Shown: positions 15,081 through 23,232 of the stretch, piece after piece
Numbering within the stretch: position 1 is the first letter of the stretch
Layout: each line of letters opens with the position of its first letter
Source of the DNA: Verrucomicrobiaceae bacterium
Lineage (GTDB): Bacteria; Verrucomicrobiota; Verrucomicrobiia; Verrucomicrobiales; Verrucomicrobiaceae
Direction: 5' to 3'
Length of the DNA stretch: 64,000 nt
Assembly (NCBI GenBank): GCA_027484445.1
Contig: JAIXSY010000051.1
Span: 50,606 to 114,605 of the forward strand
Translations under genes and position numbers: made by a program
The notes under the pieces: generated by a model
Seen by the model: the letters and a program-made list of their open reading frames with translations, nothing else
Database searches by the model: none
Told to the model about the DNA's origin: nothing

Positions 15081-15393
15081 GCAAACTACAGGGGCAAAAA
15101 CAAGGGCCAGCGCTTTCGCGCTGGCCCAAGACCGCTTCGCCGAAGCTACAGCGGGGGTTAACAAGGCGAATGTAAGCCTCAGCGGTCAAAAGTGTCAAGG
15201 AACGGGTTCTCCTCGATTCACCCCCGGCAAGGACACGCACTGTCGGTGTTTGAAAACAACTGCGGCCACCTCGATTTCGCAAGGCAGGACTCAAGATTGG
15301 AACTGATAGGATAATGCATCTCTTATTTCTACAAGGACGGCTCATGAACTTTGTGATTTGCAAAACAGGACGAAGCCTACCAAATTCGGTCTT
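15081..15393. other. Divergent intergenic region between the NYN gene and the HEPN-like pair
   Basis: About 313 bases. The left end holds two adjacent palindromes (15104-15146). The remainder should contain the promoters for both divergent units; a TAGGATAAT stretch near 15306-15314 is a possible -10 for the rightward pair, without a convincing -35. No coding frame is supported. Confidence 0.5.
15104..15146. repeat. Double palindrome (REP-like) in the NYN leader
   Basis: A perfect 10-bp stem with a TTTC loop (GGGCCAGCGC / GCGCTGGCCC, 15104-15127) is followed 6 bases later by a 6-bp palindrome GCTTCG-C-CGAAGC (15134-15146). Two neighbouring GC-rich hairpins between genes resemble REP/BIME elements. 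Lacking a T-run, it is not a classical terminator. Confidence 0.5.
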
Positions 15394-15849
15394 ATGCCAG
15401 AGTCCAAAATCGAACTTAAAATCGGTGCCATCGAATTTTCAGCGACGGGAGATGACGCATGGGTAGCTGCTCAACTTGATAAGCTATTGTCGAGTGCCAA
15501 ATCGTTGGTCGACTTGAGCCCTCCTCCTGCGCAGGAGAAAGGCATTCACGGGAATCATCAGCCAATGGGCCAAGATCCAGATATTGCTCAAAAGCCATTG
15601 GCCAGCTTTTTGAAAGACAAGAACGCTACAACGGCACAGGTGACCAAGTTTTTGGCTACCGCTGTTTGGCTTGAGGCCAAAGGCAAAAGTCGATTGACGA
15701 CTGCTGATGTCACAAGCGCCCTGAAAGACGCGAATCAATCCAGGCTCGGAAATCCCGCCGATTGTTTGAACCAGAACGTGAAGAAGGGATTCTGCGAAAA
15801 AGACGGCAAACAGTTCTATGTAACGCAAGAAGGTAAAGAATCGCTCTAA
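15394..15849 (+). CDS. Small unknown protein, first gene of a coupled pair
   Basis: A 151-residue protein that I cannot place in a named family. The N-terminal part (residues 1-40, IELKIGAIEFSATGDDAWVA then QLDKLLSSA) is a short strand-helix unit; residues 43-70 are a Pro/Gln/Gly-rich linker. The C-terminal half (PLASFLKDKNATTAQVTKFL ... RLTTADVTSALKDAN ... VKKGFCEKDGKQFYVTQEG) looks like a winged-helix domain. The ATG at 15394 was chosen; a start 36 bases upstream is possible. Its stop overlaps the next start by one base (TAATG), so the two are probably translated together and act as partners. Confidence 0.7.
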   Translation: MPESKIELKIGAIEFSATGDDAWVAAQLDKLLSSAKSLVDLSPPPAQEKGIHGNHQPMGQDPDIAQKPLASFLKDKNATTAQVTKFLATAVWLEAKGKSRLTTADVTSALKDANQSRLGNPADCLNQNVKKGFCEKDGKQFYVTQEGKESL

Positions 15850-16604
15850 TGATCAATCGTGCTTCCTTTCTGTTTGGGGTGCCTAATGGCCTGAAAGACC
15901 CCCTTCTGGCAGAATACGATTTGATACTTCAAGCCTACTTGGAGGCAAAGTGGACACCTGCTGAACTCAGCGGCGGCAAGTTTTGTGAAATCGTTTACAC
16001 AATCTTGCATGGACACGCATTGGGAAGTTATGCCTCGTCACCATCGAAACCCAACAACTTTGTCGATGCCTGTAAGCGCCTTGAGCAGAACTCCGGGGTT
16101 CCACGGAGCTTCCAAATCCTGATTCCACGCATTCTCCCAGCGTTATACGAAGTGAGAAACAATCGCGGCGTGGGCCATGTAGGGGGAGATGTCGACCCAA
16201 ACTTCATGGACTCAACATTTGTAGTGTCCACCGCACGTTGGGTAATGGCCGAATTGACCCGTGTGTTCCACATGCTTACTCCCGATGAAGCTCAGAAAGC
16301 TGTTGATGGCTTGGCAACTACAGTCATACCGCTTGTGTGGCACAACGGACCAGTAAGGAGGGTGCTAAATCCAAACGCCTCTATGCTGGATCACATCCTT
16401 TTGCTCGCAAGCTCATCACCGGCATTCATTACCTACAATGAGTTAAAGAACGCGATAGAGCCGAAGACAGAATCATATTTGAAAAGATCGATCCGCAAGC
16501 TTCACAAGGATCGCTTTTTAGAGTTCGATGAACCCACAGGAAAAATCATGGTTCTTCCTCCTGGAGCCTCGCATGTCGCGTCATTGATCTCAAAATCTAG
16601 GTAA
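15849..16604 (+). CDS. HEPN-like domain plus winged-helix protein, second gene of the pair
   Basis: A 251-residue protein. The N-terminal domain is helical (LAEYDLILQAYLEAKWTP, FCEIVYTILHG) and ends in YEVRNNRGVGHVGGD, where Arg103 and His110 form an Rx6H motif like that of HEPN ribonucleases and abortive-infection C domains. After VSTARWVMAELTRVF, the C-terminal part (about 190-251: YNELKNAIEPKTESYLKRS, LHKDRFLEFD, GKIMVLPPG) resembles a winged helix. It starts within the previous stop. Given the toxin-like neighbours, a defence or toxin role is a reasonable inference; RNase activity is not shown. Confidence 0.65.
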   Translation: MINRASFLFGVPNGLKDPLLAEYDLILQAYLEAKWTPAELSGGKFCEIVYTILHGHALGSYASSPSKPNNFVDACKRLEQNSGVPRSFQILIPRILPALYEVRNNRGVGHVGGDVDPNFMDSTFVVSTARWVMAELTRVFHMLTPDEAQKAVDGLATTVIPLVWHNGPVRRVLNPNASMLDHILLLASSSPAFITYNELKNAIEPKTESYLKRSIRKLHKDRFLEFDEPTGKIMVLPPGASHVASLISKSR

Positions 16605-16614
16605 GAACCGTCGA

Positions 16615-18843
16615 TCACACCCCCGCCAGAATCCCGTTCAGCGTGGCACTCGGGCGGAGCGCGGCATCGGCTTTGGTATTGTCGGGTTTGTAGTAGCCGC
16701 CGACGTCGGCTTTTTGGCCTTGAACGGCGAGGAGTTCGGCGACGATTTTGGCTTCGTTGGTGGTGAGGGACTCGGCGATGGGTTTGAAGGTCGCGGCGAT
16801 GTCGGCGTCGGCGGTTTGGGCGGCGAGTTCCTGGGCCCAGTAGAGGCAGAGGTAGAAGTGGCTGCCGCGGTTGTCGATGGTGCCGAGTTTGCGGCCGGGG
16901 CTGCGGTCGTTTTCGAGGAACTTGCCGTTGGCGGCATCCAGCGTGTCGGCGAGGACTTTGGCCTTCGGATTCTTGAAGGTGTCGGCGAGGTGCTCGAAGG
17001 AGGCGGCGAGGGCGAAGAACTCGCCGAGGCTGTCCCAGCGGAGGTAGTTCTCTTCGCAGAACTGCTGGACGTGCTTCGGCGCGGAACCGCCGGCGCCGGT
17101 TTCAAAGAGGCCGCCGCCGTTCATGAGCGGGACGATGGAGAGCATCTTGGCGGAGGTGCCGACTTCGAGGATGGGGAAGAGGTCGGTGTTGTAGTCGCGG
17201 AGGACGTTGCCAGTGACGGAGATGGTGTCGAGGCCCTTGGCGATGCGTTCCAAGGAAAAGGTGCAGGCCTCGGCGGGCGGGAGAATGCGGATGTCGAGCC
17301 CGGTGAGGTCGTGATCTTTGAGATATTTTTCGACCTTGGCGATGATCTGGGCGTCGTGGGCGCGAGCTTTGTCGAGCCAGAAGACGGCGGGGGTCTGCGA
17401 GGCGCGGGCGCGGTTGACGGCAAGCTTCACCCAATCCTGCACGGGGGCGTCCTTGGTCTGGCAGGCACGCCAGATGTCTCCTGTCTCCACTTCGTGGGAC
17501 AGAAGAATTTGAGATTTGAAATTTGGAATTTCAGATTCGTCACGCGGAAGCGTGACGACATGGATGGTGCCATCGGCGGGGGCTTCGAAGGTCTTGTTGT
17601 GGCTGCCGTATTCTTCAGCGGCCTGGGCCATGAGGCCGACGTTTGGCACGCTGCCCATGGTCTTCGGATCGAGGGCGCCGTTCTTTTTGCAGAAGTCGAT
17701 CGTGGCCTGGTAGATGCCGGCGTAGCTGCTGTCCGGGATGACCGCCAACGTGTCCTGCTCCTTGCCAGCGGCGTCCCACATCTTGCCGCCGCCGCGGATC
17801 ATGGCGGGCATGGAGGCATCGACGATGACGTCGCTTGGCACGTGGAGGTTGGTGATGCCTTTGTCGCTGTTCACCATGGCCAAAGCGGGGCCGCTAGCGT
17901 AGGCGGCCTGGATGTCGGCCTCGATTTCGGCTTTTTTGTCGGCGGGGAGCTTGTCGAGCTTCGCGATGAGGTCGCCGAAGCCGTTGTTAAAGTTCACACC
18001 GATCTCGGCGAGCGTGGCGGCGTGTTTGGCGATGAGGTCTTTGAAGAAGACGCTGACGGCATGGCCGAAGATGATCGGATCGCTCACCTTCATCATGGTG
18101 GCCTTCATGTGCAGCGAGAAGAGCACGCCATCGGCCTTCGCCTTGGCGATCTGCTGCTCAAAGAAGGCGACGAGGGCCTTCTTGCTCATCTTGGTGGCGT
18201 CTATGATCTCGCCGGCTTTGAGGGCGAGTTTCGGAAGGAGGGTTTTGGTGCTACCATCCTTGCCGGTGAACTCGATTTTGACCTCGGTGGCGGCGGCGAC
18301 GCAGGTGGACTTCTCGTTGGAGAAGAAATCGTCTTTGCCCATGGTGCCGACGGTGGTCTTCGAATCGGCGGACCAGGCACCCATCTTGTGCGGATGCTTT
18401 TTGGCGTAGTCTTTGACGGCCTTCGGCGCACGGCGGTCGCTGTTGCCTTCACGCAGCACAGGATTCACGGCGCTGCCCATGACCTTGGCGTATTTGGCTT
18501 TGATTTCCTTTTCCTCGTCGGTCTGCGGGTTTTCGGGCAGATCGGGGAGTTTGTATCCTTTCGACTGCAACTCGGCGATGGCGGCTTTGAGCTGCGGCAC
18601 CGAGGCGGAGATGTTCGGGAGCTTGATGATGTTCGTGGTCGGTTCGAGGCAAAGTTTGCCGAGGTAGCTCAAATCATCCTCCTGCTGCCCGAACTGGGCC
18701 AAAATGCGGCCGGCGAGGGAGATGTCGCGCGTTTCGACCTCGATGCCTGCGGCCTTGGTGAAGGCTTTGACGATGGGAAGCAGCGAATACGTGGCGAGGA
18801 GCGGGGCTTCGTCGGTGAGGGTGTAGATGATCTTGGCGGACAT
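16615..18843 (-). CDS. icd2: Monomeric NADP-dependent isocitrate dehydrogenase
   Basis: A 742-residue enzyme of the monomeric IDH type, which oxidatively decarboxylates isocitrate to 2-oxoglutarate with NADP+ in the TCA cycle. Length and order of blocks match: IIYTLTDEAPLLATYSLLP at the start, RILAQFG, NVGLMAQAAEEYGSHNKTFE, EVETGDIWRACQTKDAP, NRARASQTPAVFWLDKARAH, and GTSAKMLSIVPLMNGGG with ETGAGGSAPKHVQQF near the C-terminus. A long open frame on the other strand is a shadow of codon bias. It stands alone. Confidence 0.95.
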   Translation of the reverse strand: MSAKIIYTLTDEAPLLATYSLLPIVKAFTKAAGIEVETRDISLAGRILAQFGQQEDDLSYLGKLCLEPTTNIIKLPNISASVPQLKAAIAELQSKGYKLPDLPENPQTDEEKEIKAKYAKVMGSAVNPVLREGNSDRRAPKAVKDYAKKHPHKMGAWSADSKTTVGTMGKDDFFSNEKSTCVAAATEVKIEFTGKDGSTKTLLPKLALKAGEIIDATKMSKKALVAFFEQQIAKAKADGVLFSLHMKATMMKVSDPIIFGHAVSVFFKDLIAKHAATLAEIGVNFNNGFGDLIAKLDKLPADKKAEIEADIQAAYASGPALAMVNSDKGITNLHVPSDVIVDASMPAMIRGGGKMWDAAGKEQDTLAVIPDSSYAGIYQATIDFCKKNGALDPKTMGSVPNVGLMAQAAEEYGSHNKTFEAPADGTIHVVTLPRDESEIPNFKSQILLSHEVETGDIWRACQTKDAPVQDWVKLAVNRARASQTPAVFWLDKARAHDAQIIAKVEKYLKDHDLTGLDIRILPPAEACTFSLERIAKGLDTISVTGNVLRDYNTDLFPILEVGTSAKMLSIVPLMNGGGLFETGAGGSAPKHVQQFCEENYLRWDSLGEFFALAASFEHLADTFKNPKAKVLADTLDAANGKFLENDRSPGRKLGTIDNRGSHFYLCLYWAQELAAQTADADIAATFKPIAESLTTNEAKIVAELLAVQGQKADVGGYYKPDNTKADAALRPSATLNGILAGV

Positions 18844-19033
18844 GAGAGGGCTGGAGAGGCGGATGTAATTCGAGCTTCAGAGGTAAAAAGGGCAATCTCA
18901 GGGTCAAGGTGCTTCACGTCAGGAACTGCAACCTCTGCGTCGTGCTAGGTTTTGAGGAAAGTTCACCCAAGATCATCTTTTGAGCAGGGCATAGGCCAGT
19001 TTCTTGGACGGAAATTGGATGCTCTGGTTGCGT

Positions 19034-19474
19034 TCATTCTTCACCACTGAGGATCACACTTCCCATGGCAAGCTTGGAACCATCGAGTCTTGTGATTTCG
19101 CCGCTGATCTGCACGAGGCCAGGCATCACTGCCTCTTGTTTGGCGTGGATGAGCAGAGTTTCGCCAGGCGTGATGCTGCCTAGAATTTTAAACTGGCGAA
19201 CTGCGGTTAGGCGCACGTTTTTCAAGGGCCTTTCTCCTCGTGAGCTTTGGGCTAGCACGCCACCCAGTTGAGCGAGTGATTCGATCATGATGACGCCAGG
19301 CAGAAGAGGGTGACCTGGAAAGTGACCCGCGAGGAACGCTTCGTCCCCCTTCAAAGTCCAGTGTGCTGAGGCGGAGGTGCCAGGAATCAATTCGGTGAGT
19401 TCATCGAGAAACCGAAACGAGGGACCATGGGGCAAAGCGGAAAGAGCCTGGAAATGTTCAGAGGTCTGCGACAT
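19034..19474 (-). CDS. FabZ-like 3-hydroxyacyl-ACP dehydratase (hotdog fold)
   Basis: A 146-residue hotdog-fold protein. The dehydratase active-site region is intact: FLAGHFPGHPLLPGVIMIES, with the catalytic His in GHFPGHP and the acid at the Glu of IESLAQLGG. It may dehydrate 3-hydroxyacyl-ACP in fatty-acid or a specialised lipid pathway. The ATG at 19474 removes a non-conserved ten-residue start. It is divergent from a PlsC-like acyltransferase 74 bases away, which supports lipid metabolism. It may be a second copy rather than the housekeeping FabZ; no other fab genes are here. Confidence 0.85.
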   Translation of the reverse strand: MSQTSEHFQALSALPHGPSFRFLDELTELIPGTSASAHWTLKGDEAFLAGHFPGHPLLPGVIMIESLAQLGGVLAQSSRGERPLKNVRLTAVRQFKILGSITPGETLLIHAKQEAVMPGLVQISGEITRLDGSKLAMGSVILSGEE

Positions 19475-19548
19475 GATAAAAAAGATGATGCAATGATGTT
19501 CCATCCTGACAAACGCTGGCAGATCAACCTCGACCTAACTTTCCTCTG

Positions 19549-20358
19549 ATGACAGCAGCGGCAGACAATTCGGGTCGCATGAATGCATTCTTAGGTCGGG
19601 CACGCGCGTTAGCAGTAGGCCTGGTGATCGCAGTCGCATGGACTTTTTCGGCTCTGTTTTTGATGCCATTGATCCGCATGGCTTTGCTGCTGAGAGCTCA
19701 GCCACGACGTCGTGAGTTAGGCCAAACCGTGCTTCGTGGTGTGTTTCGCTGTGTGGTTCAGCTTTTGCAGAAGTCAGGCGTGATCACCGTGACTTACCAG
19801 GGTTTTGCACCGCTGCTCGCACACACGGGTCCGGTCATTTTGGCACCCAATCATCCCGCGCTGTGGGATGCGGTGTTCATCCTGGCGAAGGTCGATCGTG
19901 CGGCCTGCGTGCTCAAGGCCTCGCTGCTGCGCAATCCACTGCTTGTCGTCGGAGCACGGGCGGCAGGTTACATCCCTCATGAGCCCGCGCACCAGATGCT
20001 GCGGCGCTGCATTGAGCTGCTGCGTGGCGGTGAACGTGTTCTGTTTTTTCCTGAGGGAACACGCACCTGTTTTGAGCAAAACTGCGTGAATCCGCTCAGC
20101 GGTGGCTTGGCTGTGCTGGCTCGGAATTCGGGTGCCCCGGTGTGGCCCATCTACATCCAAACGAGCAGCGGATACTTGGGCAAAGGATGGCCGATTTGGC
20201 GTCTGCCATCGGAGACGATTCATGTGCGTCTTTGTGCCGGAATACCGATAACCTATCCGCAAGATCAAGCCGCGGCTGAGTTTCTTGAAACGCTGCGTGC
20301 GACTTACCTAGCAGCAGGCTGTGGCCACGTGTCCATCGAGACGACAAAAAATGCATGA
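19549..20358 (+). CDS. PlsC-like 1-acylglycerol-3-phosphate acyltransferase
   Basis: A 269-residue membrane-associated acyltransferase that would place an acyl chain on lysophosphatidic acid or a related lipid. A hydrophobic N-terminal segment (about residues 20-42, ALAVGLVIAVAWTFSALFLM) anchors it. The acyltransferase motifs are APNHPALWDAVFI (HX4D; His and Asp catalytic) and VLFFPEGTRTCFE (phosphate-binding EGTR). It is divergent from the FabZ-like gene. The stop codon lies inside the left arm of a bidirectional terminator hairpin. Confidence 0.87.
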   Translation: MTAAADNSGRMNAFLGRARALAVGLVIAVAWTFSALFLMPLIRMALLLRAQPRRRELGQTVLRGVFRCVVQLLQKSGVITVTYQGFAPLLAHTGPVILAPNHPALWDAVFILAKVDRAACVLKASLLRNPLLVVGARAAGYIPHEPAHQMLRRCIELLRGGERVLFFPEGTRTCFEQNCVNPLSGGLAVLARNSGAPVWPIYIQTSSGYLGKGWPIWRLPSETIHVRLCAGIPITYPQDQAAAEFLETLRATYLAAGCGHVSIETTKNA

Positions 20359-20380
20359 AGCTTGAGGCTTCATGCATTTT
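20348..20380. terminator. Bidirectional intrinsic terminator between plsC-like and aguA
   Basis: A perfect 14-bp stem (AAAATGCATGAAGC / GCTTCATGCATTTT) with a 5-base loop (TTGAG). The A-run on one side and T-run on the other let it work for both convergent transcripts. The plsC-like stop TGA (20356-20358) is inside the stem; aguA ends 24 bases beyond. Confidence 0.8.
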
Positions 20381-20403
20381 CGAATGGAACAGAATTCCTA
20401 AAA

Positions 20404-21450
20404 TCACTTCGGCTGTGTCATCGCGATGCAGTGCAGCGCGCCACCTTCCGTGACGAGGTCTTTGCAGGTCACTGGGATGACTTCGCGGCCGGGGAAGCAT
20501 TCAGCGATCTTGTCTTCCGCCATCTGGTCCTTCTTCTTCTGACCAAAGATAGGCACCATCACGGCATTGTTGAGGATCAAGAAGTTCGCGTAGCTAGCGG
20601 GCAGACGATTGAGACGCCAATCCTTCATTTCGATGGCGTTGGGCATTTCGACCTCAATGATCTCCAGCTTGCCACCACCGGGAAGTCGCACGTCATCGAG
20701 TTGCTCGCGGATCTGCTTTAGCACCTTGAAGTTCGGGTCGTTTTCTTTGGATTCGACCATGCAGATGACAGCGTCTTCACGAACGAAGCGGACGAGGTCG
20801 TCGATGTGGCCATCGGTGTCGTCGCCTTCGATGCCTTGCTTGAACCACACTATGTCAGTGACTCCGAGCATGGCCTTGAGCTCTTTTTCGACCTCAGCCT
20901 TGGTACGTGCCTTGCCACCGTTGCGGTTTGGGTTCAGCAGCACCGACTCGGTGGTCAGCAGCAGGCCTTTGCCATTCGATTCGATGGCACCGCCCTCCAA
21001 GGTAAACTCGGACTCAAAGTGCTCCATCTTGAGCGCGGCTGCGGCTTTGGCAGGGATTTGATCGTCAAGGTCATAGGGGAATTTGCCGCCCCAAGCGTTG
21101 AACTTCCAATCGGTCACGGCGACTTGCCCTGTCTCGTTGTGCTTAATGAAAATGGGACCGTGGTCGCGGCACCAGACGTCGTTGGTCAGGTTCTCGTAGA
21201 TGTCCACCTGGCTCAGGTCGCCTTCATTGTCGGCGATGCTGAGGCGGATGTTCATGTGGGCGAGCATGGGGGCATTGATCCGCACGCGCTCGTAGCGAGA
21301 GATGGAGCTAGCGATCTCACCAAACTTGTCCTGAATGCGGTGAAAGGTCTTGGGGCAGCTTTCCTTGTTGTGGGGCCATGACAGCCAGACAGCCTCCTGC
21401 GGTTCAAATTCGGCGGGAAGGCGGTAGTTTTTCGGGTAGGCTTTACTCAT
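20404..21450 (-). CDS. aguA: Agmatine deiminase
   Basis: A 348-residue peptidyl-arginine-deiminase-fold enzyme converting agmatine to N-carbamoylputrescine and ammonia. Conserved substrate and catalytic segments are visible: AVWLSWPHNKESCP, NDVWCRDHGPIFI, AWGGKFPYDLDD, TLEGGAIESNG, GDDTDGHIDDLVRFV and the catalytic Cys in VTEGGALHCIAMTQP. The start overlaps the end of aguB by 8 bases, so both are co-translated. It ends at a bidirectional terminator. With AguB it forms the two-step route to putrescine. Confidence 0.95.
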   Translation of the reverse strand: MSKAYPKNYRLPAEFEPQEAVWLSWPHNKESCPKTFHRIQDKFGEIASSISRYERVRINAPMLAHMNIRLSIADNEGDLSQVDIYENLTNDVWCRDHGPIFIKHNETGQVAVTDWKFNAWGGKFPYDLDDQIPAKAAAALKMEHFESEFTLEGGAIESNGKGLLLTTESVLLNPNRNGGKARTKAEVEKELKAMLGVTDIVWFKQGIEGDDTDGHIDDLVRFVREDAVICMVESKENDPNFKVLKQIREQLDDVRLPGGGKLEIIEVEMPNAIEMKDWRLNRLPASYANFLILNNAVMVPIFGQKKKDQMAEDKIAECFPGREVIPVTCKDLVTEGGALHCIAMTQPK

Positions 21451-22312
21451 CGAGATAGCGTTTGGTCAGAGGGGAATAGGTGTCAATGCGCCGATCACGG
21501 AAAAAAGGCCAGATGCGACGAAAGTCCTCCACGGCGCGGAGATCGACAGGCACGATGAGGACCTCTTCGCGTTCGATGGAGGCCTTGGCGACCATTTCAC
21601 CATAGGGATTCGCCACAAAGGACTGTCCCCAAAATTCGGTATCATCCTGTCGGCCTGTGCGATTCACGGCAGCGACGTAGCAGCCATTGGCCACGGCATG
21701 ACCGCGCTGCACCGTTTCCCAGGCGCAGTGCTGGGCTTTGCCCAGTTCGGTCTTTTCACTGCTCAGCCAGCCGATGGCGGTGGGATAAAAGAGAATCTCT
21801 GCACCGGCGAGGGCAGTCAATCGTGCCGCCTCAGGATACCACTGGTCCCAGCAGATCAGCACCCCGATGCGACCGTAGCAGGTATCCCACACGCGGTAGC
21901 CAAGATCACCGGGCGTGAAGTAGAATTTCTCCTCGAACCCTGGGTCCTGGGGGATGTGCATCTTTCGGTAAATGCCGAGCACCGTGCCATCCGCATCAAT
22001 CACCGAAGCGGTGTTGTGGTATAGACCGGGGCCGCGTTTTTCAAACAAAGGCACGATCAGCACCACGCTGAGTTCTTTCGCCAGAGCTGCCAGGTGATGG
22101 GTCGTGGGGCCGTCCGGCACATGCTCGGCTAGGTCAAACAAGGCCGTGTCTTGACGTGTGCAGAAGTAAGGGATGTTGAACAGCTCCTGCAGGCAGATGA
22201 TCTGCGCTCCCTGGGAGGCCGCCTGACGGATCAGCACCTCATGCTGCGCCAAGCTTTCAGCCTGGGTGGCAAAGGTGGTTCCTTGGATGAGTCCGAGAGT
22301 GACGGTGGACAT
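21443..22312 (-). CDS. aguB: N-carbamoylputrescine amidase
   Basis: A 289-residue nitrilase-superfamily enzyme that hydrolyses N-carbamoylputrescine to putrescine, CO2 and ammonia. The catalytic triad is visible: Glu in LQELFNIPYFC, Lys in YRKMHIPQDPGFEEKFYF, and Cys in IGVLICWDQWYPEAARL. It is the first gene of the pair and overlaps aguA by 8 bases, which fixes its partner and pathway. Arginine decarboxylase, which would supply agmatine, is not in the window. Confidence 0.95.
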   Translation of the reverse strand: MSTVTLGLIQGTTFATQAESLAQHEVLIRQAASQGAQIICLQELFNIPYFCTRQDTALFDLAEHVPDGPTTHHLAALAKELSVVLIVPLFEKRGPGLYHNTASVIDADGTVLGIYRKMHIPQDPGFEEKFYFTPGDLGYRVWDTCYGRIGVLICWDQWYPEAARLTALAGAEILFYPTAIGWLSSEKTELGKAQHCAWETVQRGHAVANGCYVAAVNRTGRQDDTEFWGQSFVANPYGEMVAKASIEREEVLIVPVDLRAVEDFRRIWPFFRDRRIDTYSPLTKRYLDE

Positions 22313-22399
22313 GAATGGGCGGGAAGTGGGGCGCGATCTTTGGGAGAGAGCAAAGGCTCACGCAAGCAAAGATGTGAGCAGCGGCCTGACTTGCGCAAT

Positions 22400-23137
22400 T
22401 TAACGACCTTCAGAAACGTTGGGCCGAATGGGAATCGCATGCTCCGTGGGACGATCCACGATCTCTTCTAGGGGAAAGCGGCGGATGGTGCCGGCTTGGT
22501 TCGCCTGCACAAAGGTTCCCGCTCCGACATCCATGCAGGTGAGCCACCCCGATGAACCATAAACCCAGGTGTCCAGGCAGATCGCGTAGGGTTTCACGTT
22601 GGGCCACCCCCCCTTCTGGGCAGTGTGGCCGCAGATGATCCTTTTGCCTGAGGAATGGGGAAAGATATCGTCGAAGCGAGTCCAAAACAGCCAGTCGTCG
22701 GACTGATCCGCGAGGCTGTAGTAGGCATTCGCGTTCGCATGCACATACAGGTTCGCCGCGTCCTCATGGTAGCGCAGGCAGCGCTTGGACAAAAACTCCA
22801 GATGCTCTGGAGTCACGCTTTCCCAGGAAAGGGCCGCAGGATCGGGAGAGTAGGACTGGAGCGTCTCGGTGCCGCCGACGCGCAGCCAGCCTTCTGGCTC
22901 CATGCGGCCAGTCATGGCTTCCAGGAAAAGAATCTCGTGATTGCCCATGATGGGCTTGAGCTGCGTTGTCTTTTCCAATTCCAGTAGCAAGTCCAAGACT
23001 CCTTTGGAATCAGGACCACGGTCCACGTAGTCACCCAGCGTGATCAGGACATCATCGGGTCCAGGCTGCACCTCGTGGATGAGCGCTCGCATGGCTGAGG
23101 AGCAGCCATGAATGTCGCCGATTGCCAAAGTTCGCAT
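22400..23137 (-). CDS. PPP-family metallophosphatase (Ser/Thr phosphatase-like)
   Basis: A 245-residue phosphatase with the calcineurin-like metal motifs in order: GDIHGCSSAM (residues 7-16), GDYVDRGPDSKG, GNHEILFLE and the histidine region LYVHANAN and ICGHTAQKGG. These bind the two-metal centre. It is close to the bacterial PrpA/PrpB and diadenosine-tetraphosphatase type and could counter the Ser/Thr kinases in this genome, though that is inference. The ATG at 23137 starts MRTLAIGDIHG; the upstream frame is Cys-rich and overlaps the divergent glcF-like gene. Confidence 0.9.
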   Translation of the reverse strand: MRTLAIGDIHGCSSAMRALIHEVQPGPDDVLITLGDYVDRGPDSKGVLDLLLELEKTTQLKPIMGNHEILFLEAMTGRMEPEGWLRVGGTETLQSYSPDPAALSWESVTPEHLEFLSKRCLRYHEDAANLYVHANANAYYSLADQSDDWLFWTRFDDIFPHSSGKRIICGHTAQKGGWPNVKPYAICLDTWVYGSSGWLTCMDVGAGTFVQANQAGTIRRFPLEEIVDRPTEHAIPIRPNVSEGR

Positions 23138-23232
23138 CAAGCATTCTGGACGGTGCCCGCTTTTGCGCAAGTTTGGATGCACGCTGCGGCAGGAGATGTC
23201 ACCTGCCACCGTCTCCTCCTGCCCGTCCCTCC

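Noticed and set aside
16714..18948. Long open frame (about 744 codons) opposite the isocitrate dehydrogenase gene
   Set aside because: Highly repetitive Gly/Val/Asp composition with no domains; it is a mirror of GC-rich codon usage in a well-supported gene on the other strand.
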